DNA of 64,000 bases from assembly GCF_963169125.1 (NCBI RefSeq), contig NC_084797.1, positions 93,157,868 through 93,221,867 on the forward strand, read 5' to 3'. A model generated the notes under the pieces. The model worked only from the letters and a program-made list of their open reading frames with translations, was not told where the DNA came from and made no database searches. The position numbers and the translations under genes were made by a program. Shown piece by piece: positions 10,382 through 21,330 of the stretch (positions are counted from its first letter, which is position 1; the number at the start of each line of letters is the position of its first letter). This DNA comes from Humulus lupulus. Lineage: Eukaryota > Streptophyta > Magnoliopsida > Rosales > Cannabaceae.

Positions 10382-11400
10382 TTGCTCAGAGGAAACAAAA
10401 AGTTTGAGTGGGCAAAAGAATGCGAGCAGGCATTTCAAGATCTGAAAACTCACTTGACTGAACCCTCCATACTATCAAAATTGGCAGCGGGAGTATGTTT
10501 GCTCTTATACCTAGCTGTGATAGAAAATGTGATCAGTGTCGTATTAGTTAGAGAGGAAAATCGGGTGCAAAAACCAATGTACTATCTGAGTAAAAGGCTT
10601 CTGGGAGCTGAGTCTAGATATCCTTTAATAGAAAACTCACATTCTCATTGATCTTGGCCTCGAGAAAACTCAGGCCGTATTTCCAGTCCCACACCATCCA
10701 CGTCTTGACTGATCAACCTTTAAGCTAGGTCTTGCAAAACATTGAAACATTGGTACGTTTACTTAAGTGGGCCATCGAACTCAGCCAGTCGATATATTGT
10801 ATATGTCATGCACAACAATCAAGAATCAAACGCTCGTTGTTTTGTGGTCGAATGCATAGGTTTTCAGGATGAGCCAATGAGAGAACCAGTGCAAGAGTTG
10901 TGGAAATACTTTATTGATAGATCATCTAAAGGAAACAGATTTGGAGCTAGGATAATTCTGATCTCACTTGAGGGACATCAATTCTATACAGCCATGAGGT
11001 TCGGGTTTGAAGCATCCAAAAATGAAGCAAAATATGAAGCTCTATTGGAAGGATTATGAGTGTCAAAGGAACTAGAAGCAAAGGTGGTCCAGTGTTATAG
11101 TGATTCTCCCTCGTAGTTATTCAGATATTGGGGGAATATCAAGCTCGAGGTATCAAAATGGTGGCTTATCTTGCTAAGGTTAAAGATGAGTTGTCTGAGT
11201 TCGAGTTTTGTTCCATTTAGTAGGTACCCCGTGAGCAGAACTCCAATGTTGATGCCTTAGCTCGACTCGCCATCACCAAAGAAGCGGAAGCAATAAACAT
11301 GCTCCCAATAGATTTCTTAAAACAACCAAGCATAACGGAAGAACCGGTTGAGGTCAGAGTGATTGACACAAAATCAACCTGGATAACTTTCATAGTAGAA
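10382..11400 (+). pseudogene. RNase H (dual type), second copy
   Basis: It continues the RT at 9736-10354 after a stop. 10382-10651 reads FEWAKECEQAFQDLKTHLTE, then MYYLSKRLLGAESRYPLIE. The archaeal-type RNase H block is at 10742-11059: ELWKYFIDRSSKGNRFGARI, then SLEGHQFYTAMRFGFEASKN. It is closely similar in wording to 7769-8590, so the two segments derive from related elements. Stops at 10649, 11057 and near 11217 break it. Confidence 0.82.
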
Positions 11401-11860
11401 TACCTCACAATTGGTAAACTACAAAATGACTGAAAGGAGACAAGAAAATTGTTATATAGGGTCCCACAATATATTATGGTTGAGGGAATTCTATACCGAT
11501 GAGGGCATTCGCTACCCGTCTTGCGGTGTGTTTTTCCCGAAGAAGCACATACCATCCTATAAGAGATACATGAAGGATTCTGTGAAGAAAAGCAAAAAGA
11601 GTCACAATTATAACTCACCCTTTATCAGCAGAGAATTACACATTACTTTAACTCGAAGGTAAAAGGATGCAGACTCGAACTGGGTGATTTGGTGCTTCAA
11701 AGGGTGTTTTTTTGCGAGTAAGGATCCTAAAGATGGTGTATTGGAACCGAACTAGTAAGGACCATACCAAATCGTGGAAATTTTATGTGAAGGAACATTC
11801 AAACTAGCTCTGTTTTGTTGAGAGTTGGTCTCACGGACCTACAATGCTCTACATCTTAAA
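11400..11860 (+). pseudogene. Integrase remnant with internal deletion
   Basis: The text matches the N-terminal integrase of the first copy up to HEGFCE (about 11580). It then continues directly at the position equivalent to 9540 of the first copy (KESQL, then HYFNSKVKGCRLELGDLVL). The zinc domain end and the whole catalytic core, about 750 bp, are missing. GAAAAGC at 11586 is shared with the sequence at about 9541, suggesting a microhomology join. The C-terminal GPYQIVEILCEGTFKL block is present at about 11759-11812. Confidence 0.78.
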
Positions 11861-12205
11861 AAATACTATTTGTAACAGGAAAACATTGCTAATTTTTGAT
11901 GTTTTGAGTATTTTTTGTGCAAGACTTAATTATAAAATCCATTCTATTTAAATGACACGGGATTTCCACGTGTTTATCTTATTCTCAAGATGTATCACGT
12001 GCTTATTTTGTAAAAGCGACCTAGAATATCCATAAATTCTTATCGCTTGGGGGATGTATAACCCTCGATGAGTCTTTCAAAATATTTAGTGTGATTGGAT
12101 AAATTTTGAAATTTAGAATTTGGAAAATTGATTATTCAACGACTTTTTATAGCTAGCTCAAATTTTCAAAGAAATTCAATGAAACAAAACCTAGAATTCC
12201 ACTAG
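11861..12205 (+). other. Tat 3' untranslated stretch
   Basis: This AT-rich region lies between the end of pol and the tandem repeat. I see no ORF or domain. The position is that of the Tat 3' UTR. Confidence 0.5.
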
Positions 12206-12461
12206 AAACTCCTGGATATAACCAGGTCTGAGGCCTGGTTCTTAATAGGTATAATGCTATTAGACAGACAAACTCCTGTATATAACCAGGTCCGAGGCCT
12301 GACTCCTAACAGGCATAACGCAATTAGACAGACAAGCTCCTGATATAACTAGGTCTGAGACCTGACTCCTAACAGGCATAATGCTATTAGGAGGACAAAC
12401 TCCTGGATATAAACAGGTCCGAGACCTGATTCCTAACAGGTATAACGCTATTAGGTGGGAA
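12206..12461 (+). repeat. Four-copy tandem repeat, about 64 bp unit, in Tat 3' UTR
   Basis: Units begin at about 12207, 12271, 12334 and 12398, each opening with the words AACTCCTG and ATATAA, CAGGTCYGAG, and closing with TATTAG. The unit contains an inverted pair CCTGG/CCAGG flanking ATATAA. Copies differ by a few substitutions and one-base indels, so the array is not brand new. Tandem repeats in the 3' UTR of Tat-lineage elements are an established feature and a proposed source of satellite DNA. Confidence 0.88.
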
Positions 12462-12839
12462 AATTCCTACGATTGCGAGTGTAACCAGGATATTGACCAG
12501 AATTAATTATTCAAGTCATTGGAAATCTATCTCGATCTAAAAATAACCACTACGATTGCGAGTGTGCAAGGACTCAAAATTCATAAGCATAGCAAGATAA
12601 TAGATTAAGAGGAACAAAAATAGATCATAAAGTAATGAACATGTACTAAACAGGTTTATGAATATCACAAGGGGAAATAACCTCGAACTAAGCCCTAAGG
12701 CGATTGTTTCAACTTGTGAAATCATAGTTACAAGGGATATAAAAAAACCCGAAACAATGATAAAAAAAATGAGGGTGCCCTAAACATCCCTGAGCTCCGG
12801 TAACTTGCCCTTGTGATGTCACCTAATCATCACCCCCCC
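12462..12839 (+). other. Tat 3' UTR continuation with a repeated 16-mer and poly-C
   Basis: The word CTACGATTGCGAGTGT occurs at about 12467 and again at about 12551. The stretch ends in a run of about 13 C (about 12831-12844). No ORF was found that I would defend. Confidence 0.5.
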
Positions 12840-15367
12840 CCCCCTTCAGCAGCTCTAGAAGCCTCCACAGTATCAGAGGGCTCTTGCAAGAGTCGCTCTG
12901 AAACTCAGTAGGATAACGTCCCTAAAGCTCCGCATCTAGAAAGGAGAAATTCCCTTCCTGGTTGTATGCCCACCATCGATAAAGCATCTCCTCTAGGGCA
13001 TTCGTTGCTTCCACAACATCTAGCTTTGCCTGCTCGACATCCTGTTTCACCTTCTCGGCATCCTCCTTGGCTTGAATTCGACATCAGACAGCTTATTTTT
13101 TAGCACATTGACTTCCTCAAGTTTTTTGTTGAGGCTGTCGACCTCGACCTGCAGCAGGTCTCATCGCTGCCTCACCTCAATAACCTGGTCCTTGGTTATT
13201 CACTCGTTGTCTTGGGATGCAACCAAGGCGGCCTTGAGCTCATCTCTTTGAGCTCGGAACCAAGAAATGCCCTGGAATTGAGCTAAACAAGAATGCAAAA
13301 TAAAAATGCATGATGGGATTAGCTTGCAAAAGCAAAAACAAAATGGGAAATAATATAGGAGGAAGAAGGATAGCTCACAGTCAGGTTAATCTCCAAGGCT
13401 GACTCCAAGACGTCCCCTGGGAACACTCCTCTATGGCCCTCAGGTCCTTGACGTTCACTTGGATGGCATGACCAACCATGTGGTTCGCCATGTCATGGAG
13501 GGATCCTAGAAGTGCTTTTGGGATCCTTGCAACCTCAAGTGGCTTGACTGGGAGCTGCACAGATTTGGCTTCGCCCAGAACAACTTGAGGAACCAGAGTA
13601 GGTTCGTGAGGATGAGGACAAGGAGCCTCATGAATGGTTACTACAGTTATCTGAGCTGGCGGTTGTGTTTATTGATTCTGTTTTTGAGTGGAGCTGGCAC
13701 CTTTATCCTTTGCATGAGTTCCGGTGGTAGCTCCAGCACTAGAGGTGCTTTTCTTTGATATTCTCGCTTTCTTGACGACGGGTCCAGTCCCGGCCCCACC
13801 AGATTTGAAGGAGCCCTTCATAGCCATATCTTATCCCGCAAAAGGATGAGCAAAAAATTCAAATCAAAGAAATGATTAGTCAGGGTAATACAAGGCAAAG
13901 AATAGAGCAAGAACCCTACCATCCGAGCAAGAGGAGGAAACTACTACGATCGTTTTTGGATTACGATCCGGGCTGGGTAAAACCTCTAACTCTTGGACTA
14001 TCGAAAGAGGGGGGACTCTAATATTATAACATTCTGGGACTTACAGGGTTTAGGCTCCTTATCTGAACTAGACTCGTGCACAGTCTGCCTAATACCCGAG
14101 GAAAAAACACCCTGACAGAGGGAAGGCTACGAGAAAAGGTTTGTACTGTATTCCTCAAAAATGGGGGACCTAAAATTAAGGGTGTTATCTCGACTACAAT
14201 ACAATGGGGGTAGCTTGGTCGTAGCGTACAACCAAGTGATCCACACACTGAAGGAGGGTCACGTTCAGGTATGCTTCAACTGGATGTCGACTCACGAGCT
14301 ATCTAGGATAGAATAGAACTAGCCTAAAACTGGCAGCAGCTCGATTTAATTCTCTATATGGGCTACCTTGGGCAGAGGTGCCAGTTGCTGCCCCCGATTT
14401 AGCTCGGCCTTGGTCGGGATGTTGTCCATCTTTAGAGACCTTTCTTTTCCACACTAGTTGCGGAACCTCTTCCACTTCTTCAACGTCTTCAATGACAGGG
14501 ATAAGATCTTGAGGAGGGATTTCGGGGGGAGGACCTCGAGCTCTGATATCCATTGTCTAATCTTCCGCATCAGTTTGCAGGCCACCATGGTAGCGTCATT
14601 AACTAACTACCAATTAGAACTCCTTCAACTTGGCAGGAATACGAGCCAACATCTCATATTGACCTCTAAGGGTTTCTGATTGCCCCATTCTCTTATATAT
14701 GGCTGCACAAAGTAAGAACTCAATAAGAATATATTTAAACTTGATTGAAAAGGAATTCAAGTAAAAAGTTCAAGGAGCTGTGAAATTTATGTAGTCATTC
14801 GGGTGGATGGCGAGGTTGATGTTGGAGGTTGTGTTAGGGAATCTGATGAGGTAGTAGAAGCCATTACCTCGTCCCTTTGACTCTAGATTGGCCTTGAGAC
14901 AAAAGAAGCCACCTATGCTTCAAGAATAGATATTTCAACCCCGGAAAAAGCCGATACTAATTGGGGGAAACTGGAATGGTGCCAGTTCGATGTAGTTCAA
15001 AAAATCTACGAAGTACTGGTCGAAAGGGAGAAAGGCACCTGCCTTCATATGCTCGTCACTCCAGGCCCCGAAGTCATCCTAAAGTGTAGTGCAGCTCCGC
15101 TCTCATTCCAACGGAGGACGGGAAACAAGTCCCTCAGACACCAATTCATTCCCATGACTCAGCAAAATTTTATTCAACTTGCCCCGATTCTTTATCTAGG
15201 ATTCAATGCTCTCAGCCTAAAAAAAGGCGTTGGGGTCAACTATGATATCCCTATCCACTATTGGGTCGGAATGGGGAATGGGGAATAGGGGTCTTAGATG
15301 TAATCTACTTACCTTTACTCTTACTTTGGGAAGAAGAGCTCGCGACTGACTTCTTCTGGTGGGCCAT
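12840..15367 (-). pseudogene. Antisense extra ORF of Tat element (gypsy-type transposase-like domain)
   Basis: On the minus strand, opposite to the element's pol, a decayed coding region starts near 15367 (MAHQKKSVASSSSQSKSKGK). The segment at about 15060-14940 reads HMKAGAFLPFDQYFVDFLNY and IELAPFQFPP. This resembles the plant domain annotated as transposase (putative), gypsy type, found in Tat accessory ORFs. A second part starts near 13824 (MAMKGSFKSGGAGTGPVVKK) and ends in a coiled coil (VEVDSLNKKLEEVNVLKNKL) and YRWWAYNQEGNFSFLDAEL at about 12960-12900. Antisense accessory ORFs between pol and the 3' LTR are known from Tat elements such as Grande and Retand; their function is unknown. 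Many stops and shifts: dead. Confidence 0.65.
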
Positions 15368-15797
15368 GATTTAGCTCGTATGGCGACAAAGCAGCATGTT
15401 AGAGGCGATCTAAGGTAAACCCTTTCTACGACAATAAAGGTATGGAGACCTTTTGGTTTGAATTCGATCTATTCGACCTAAGATATACACGAGCTAAGAT
15501 ATCCCCTAGCAACAACGCGTGTGTGTATGCGCGTTCATGAACAACGCACTATAAACTCAGAAAATCCCCTAATACTTCAGGATCCGCGTGTCAGACCCAA
15601 TACCTTTTTGGAAAGCAGTTTAATGCAAAATTGCTCGAGAAATCGTAACCCTTAACCTATCAAAAAATGAGACTAAAAACCCTCAAATTTTTTCACACAT
15701 ACTCAAAAAATCCTCTTTCAAAACTCATAAAATTACTCGTTTCTTTATGCACATTATTTCTAATCAGACCTAGTACTATTTTTTTTTGCCTAAAAAA
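15368..15797 (+). other. Tat 3' UTR up to the K insertion
   Basis: AT-rich, no defensible ORF. It is continuous in position with 34780-35322 on the far side of the nested element K. Confidence 0.5.
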
Positions 15798-18074
15798 TGT
15801 TGGAAAAACAATCAGAGTGCGCAACGGAATTGGCTTGGTGAGCCCGGTTTATATAACACCAAAAAAATTTCATCTCTCATATAAACAATTTATATGATAA
15901 AGAAAAACATCCAGATAGAAACATTAACATGCAATATTATTAATCATGCAACATATATATAAATTTACAATATATTTATATATATATATATCATATAAAC
16001 ATATACATAAATATTCAAGAACATGAGTGTTTACCTCTTGAAGCCTATCAAGTGTCCTTGAGTCTTTTCATATATATCTATACATATATATCGATCTTCC
16101 TATCCAACGCTTTGAGTACTCAAACCATGATCTTCCAGAGTGTTCTCTACACCTCAAGATGTGTGTAGGCGCATAGAGAACATGAGTTTTATAATTTAGG
16201 AATCACAAGTATTTCTCAACACATGAGAACTTGGATTATGGCCTCAGAAAGGTTAGAATAAAAGAAGAAGACGAAGATAATCTTTTGTCTTACAAAAATT
16301 CTGAAACTTTTCTGCATTCTTACTAACTTGTGTATGACTTCTCTTTTTCTATATCTCTTGTTTTCTTCTTGTTATTCTATATCATATATATAGAGATTAT
16401 TGTATAACCTTATTATTCCTAATAATAATAGTAATATAATAATAATATTATAATGATGATAAGAATTGATTTAGGTAAATATCTAACTCACCAAATTTGA
16501 AAATATCTATTTTCAAATTATTAATTAATTAAATAAATAAAATAAAAACTACACATATACAATATATGTACACTTTTACACGCATGGCACGATCCTTGAA
16601 CTATGTCATGCATGAATAGCAATGTATTCCCTTTTCAGGAATAATTCATTTTTCTTTTATTTATTTATTTAACAAAAATCAATCATTACACAAAATAATG
16701 TATTTATCTTTTTAAGGAAAAGATGACAACCATATTTCAAAAATTTAAATTTTAAATTCAAAATTCAAATTGATGATCATCATTATCATCATCTTTTAAA
16801 ATTCAGTTAATCAAAAAACTATTTTTGACTTAACAATTTTATTTTTTCCCACCAAAATAAAATAATTAATTTCAAAACTTAATTAATTTACTTATATATA
16901 TGAATTTCAAAAAGTAATAAACAAATTTTGAAAAATTTAATAATTAACTATTTAATCTCAATTATAATATAATTGCATACTTGATCCAACGAATAAAATT
17001 CTTCTCAAATTTCCAAATTACAATTTTACCCTTGCATCAACTCTTACCTTGATATTGTGTTGATAGAACCACCCTGGAGACATATGGACCTATAATATCA
17101 AGCTCCAATAAATATTACATTATTAATCAAAGCTCTTTGATTAAATAATCATATTTATTAATCTCATGATTACTCCACTATAAATATGAGATTGAACTCT
17201 TGATAATTATAGACATATATTTACAAAGTTCTTTATTAAAGAATAAAGTTTCCGTTGATATATTCATTACATACAACGTTAATCCTCAATTAATGGCTCA
17301 TAATTCAAAGGGAATAATTTTACCGTTTTACCTTTTTAGCTATATCTTGTTCCTAGAGTACCGTTGACTTTACTAGTGAAGGTTGTGTCACAACAAGTTT
17401 GCGACGTGAGCGCTCATAACCTTTTCAATTCCAAAAGTCAACCCAATATGGAACCATTATTCAATCTATAAGAAGGTATAGATTCCATATATGTTAAACA
17501 ATGTCCCGGGCCATATATATCATTGAGTCCCCAAAAAAATTGTTCTTAGCCTAATCATTCTAACAAACCTTAATGCATGAATCAAAGGATCAGATGACAT
17601 GTATAGGAGTTCATAGCAACCTCAAGATTAAGATCATCGTGTATATGATCTTCATTTGATGTGTTTGATTAATATTATGAAACAGTGTTTCAACAAGTAT
17701 TACAAAATCACCTGTGGTCCAGTTCTATATATCACGATATATAAAGTACCTTCACTAAAGTGTCCTACTACACTAGTGACCCAGATCTAGGTAACTTGTA
17801 TTCATAATACTTGAGTACTAGCTGTAATTAATCTAAAGATTCCATAACTTTATTTTACTACGAACTGTTTTAAGTTTATTATCTTAATCTCAATCCTCTC
17901 ATACCAATATGAGATTAAGACCACATAGATAAACTTTATAATTTTCTGATATCTACTTAATATTATTAACCTAATATTAGACATAGTCTATATATATATA
18001 ATAATTTAATTCAATTATTTATTTCATTTAAAACATTTTCAACTACAAGTTGTTTAAGGACATTATTCCCAAAA
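15798..18074 (-). repeat. 3' LTR of element K
   Basis: Pairs with 32530-34779 along its whole length. Shared landmarks include TGAGCGCTCA at 17407 (34108 in the other copy) and CAAAGGATCAGATGACATG. The outermost four bases at the internal edge have drifted (AAAA for AACA). TA-rich microsatellites lie near 15960 and 16380. Confidence 0.9.
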
Positions 18075-18957
18075 ATCTCCCACTTGCCCTAAAGCAAATT
18101 GAGGCGTCTCTCTTAATGTGTCAATCATATTCTCCTAAATGAATTTGTCTAACAAAGTCTTTGTTAACAGTTTTGTAAGAAATTGTTTTGACATTATCTT
18201 CAAGATCATTACATCAATTATTTAAAATTTCCTTGAATTAAATGATACTTCATTTCATGTGCTTCACCCTTTCATGATTTCTAGTTCTTCTAGAATAGTT
18301 CTATCTCTTTTGCTTTCGCAATGAGATACTAGTCGTTTATTCTAGTCTGAAACCCTTTCCAGAATGACAAAGAGCTCAACTAAATCATATATCCTATTTA
18401 ACTGATTGTAGATGTTACGTTTTGGCTTCTATGGTGAAACATATAAATCTGAAATGTCCAATATATTTCAAGGTTAATGTGTTTTCTCCACAGTTATGGA
18501 AGTTGGTTCTGATATCAATCTTTGAAGATTTCTATCTGGTTTAAAATTAGTTCATCCTTTAGGATTTTAGGTCACTGCCTAAATGCACAAACATATAATC
18601 TCCATTATATTCAAGATACTCCAAATTAAGTCCTTATAATTATTCAATAACTCAATCCATCATTGGATTGACAACTGCTGACTATTCCCAATTGTTAATT
18701 CAAAAACATAACATTTTATAGATTAAACCGTCCATCACTGAGTTGTAGGAATACTGTCTCATGTCCTTCTTTTCTATTAAAAGAATAAATGGACATTATT
18801 ATTTAGATCATACATCCTCCTGACCGGAAAGGCAAATGACCTTTCTTGGATTTTTGTAAACAAATATATTTAAGCTTTTTATCTGTATAGACTTGAATGT
18901 ATCGAACATTCTTGGCTTTTCTAAATCTAATATTTAGAAACGTTCAACTAACCATAT
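18075..18957 (-). pseudogene. K pol, RT end and RNase H remnant
   Basis: Minus strand, from the T insertion site downward: VRYIQVYTDKKLKYICLQ, then KSKKGHLPFR (copia RT C-terminal block). A decayed RNase H tail near 18290-18100 reads DLEDNVKTISYKTVNKDF. Stops are frequent. This is the continuation of the RT cut at 28236. 18075-18090 is the complement of the polypurine tract. Confidence 0.7.
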
Positions 18958-21330
18958 TGTAACGCCCAGGATAGCCAAGACCGTTACACTGTGTGTTTGC
19001 AAATGTGCGAGACTTGCAAACCAAGTCATTTAGTTGGAAACGTGTTATAATAACTAAAGTTGCACTAGGGTTAAAAGACTTCGGTCTCAAAAGTTTTATT
19101 TCTACAGTCAAACATTTTTACATGGGATCCCAAAAGTAGTAATGATAAAACACAGTTTACAAAATTCAGAACAAATGTACTGCTACTAGCCACTCTAAGG
19201 GCAAAATAGACATTTAGGTTCTCTCCGTCCTGTATCACTCCTCGGCCGTGGCTGCCGATCAGCTGACTATGTACATTCAGCCCCAAACTCTCCAACTCAG
19301 GACTGGTCCACTTTGCTCTTGCCTTTACCTGCACCACGTAGCACCCGTGAGCTAAGGCCCAGCAAGAAAACACAATAACAAAGCACAATCATCAACTAAA
19401 CAACCAGATAACTCATACAGTATACTCATATATTCAACATTCTAGATATTCACATTAATCAAGTATTCAACATAATAAATACAACATTTCATATCAATAA
19501 TCAAACCACATATGATAACCAGGGTTAATGCCTTTAGGCCGCACCCCTTGTTTATCCCACTGACTCCGGCCCGCTTAAATCGAGCTTAGTGAATATTAAG
19601 CTGTCCTCAGCAACCAGTGGTCGAGCCGCGCCCTGTGTGAAAATATTGATTACGAAACTCTTAGGTTGTTTATCTCATGTTCCATGGAATAATACCATAT
19701 ATGACATTATACAAATATAGGGAGCACTTAGTCCCAACACAATCACATAACCGGGTGTAGTTTTCTTACCTTTGATTCTGCTTGCTTTATTCATTAAGAT
19801 CAACCCTCAAGCACGATCCCTTCTGAGCCCTAGCATACACCTAGCCACAGACACAAATTAGAATCATCACCAAACCTCAATTTCAAAACCTAACCTCGGG
19901 ACCCATCCCGAGCCCTCGGAAGCCCTAATTTCACCAAACGGGGTGGTGGAATCAAACCCCGAGCCCCCGGGCAAAAACCCTAAGAAATAACCCAAAAACC
20001 CTCCTCTGGAAACAGGGTAGCGCTACAACGCTACAAAGAGGGCGCTATAGCGCTACTAGTAGAGCCAGAGGCGCCAGGAAACCCAAGCCTAGCGCTAGTC
20101 ACAGACCAACAACACCCTGTTTTTCTTCCTTCGATTTTCCTCGAACCAAAACCTTTTGGAACCCTTCCAAACCTCAACTACACACCAAATTGAGTCTACC
20201 ACCACCTATTTCTCACCCCACACAACCCATTAACACAAGACTTAACCACATGCCTCATCAAACGAAGAAAACAAACATTGAACTCAAGAACTCAAGGATC
20301 CAACCAGAAACTCAGGAACATAGAACTTCAATGCCATAATTTGTTACCTTTTATGGAGAATTCTAACCTTAAGTTATCTCTAGCATCCAACCAGCCTCAA
20401 GCCCTTCAACTCCTCAAGCTTTATTCCCTTTATTCCATCCAAAACTCAAGCTTAGAAACCATCTCAATAAAACTCAGAAAAACACATCAGGAAATCTTGA
20501 AACTTACCTCAATTGAGTGACTATTCCCTGCTAACTCTTTTAGCTTCACCAAGGCCTTTAGCCCTAAGCTCCAACCTGAGCTTACTCTGGGATTCCAGCT
20601 CCAAAACTCACAAAGAATGGTGAAGTATGGCCAAACCTACAGAGAGAGAGAGTCCCCTGTTTTTCCTTCTTTCTTTCCTTCTTTTCTCTTTCTTTTATCT
20701 TCTGAAAGTTTCTACAGCCTCCACTAAAACTAAAAGACAGTATAACATTTATCTATTTTAAGTCAAATGACCATTTTTCCCTCCCATTACTTCCTAAGCC
20801 TTAAAGCACACCAAGGGCATTTTAATCACTTACTCCCAATTCCCGCTAATTCCTCGAGTGTCCCTAGTAATTTCCACTTACATCCCGACACTTAACTAAT
20901 CACCAAATATTTTCCTCAATAACAAATAATCTCCAATATATTCTCTAAACCCCCAGATATACCCCAGACTCACCCCAAGCCGGGTATAAATCCCCGCTGT
21001 GACTTTCCCGCTAAACCACTTATTAGGATCACCTCGAGTCACAAGCTACAAATATATCCACTTAATAATGTGGTTTCAACATTTTATCATAGATATTTAC
21101 ATTTATGCCCTCAACGGGCCAAAATTACGAATATGGCTTTATAACCTAATCAGGGCCTACATGCATATTAATACACATAGTCATGCATCATATTAATCCA
21201 AATAATCATATAAGCATGCTTTTCACATAATCATGCATTTGCACCCTTAATTCACGTAACTTCGAATTGTGCCCTCCCGGCACACTAATCAAGGCCCTTA
21301 GGCCTTATTAGTGATTTTTGGGTCGTTACA
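18958..21330 (-). repeat. 3' LTR of element T
   Basis: Matches 25834-28235 throughout. It contains the GCGCTA-rich island at 20016-20100 (GGCGCTATAGCGCTAC at 20041) and a GA run near 20640. Short open frames here (for example 19071-19388 minus, also present in the other LTR) are LTR sequence, not genes. Confidence 0.9.

Noticed and set aside
12831..12844. Run of about 13 C
   Set aside because: Simple homopolymer; may vary by sequencing error; no functional reading.
19071..19388. 105-codon minus frame, repeated in part at 25972-26163
   Set aside because: It lies in both LTRs of element T; its repetition reflects the LTR pair, not a conserved gene.
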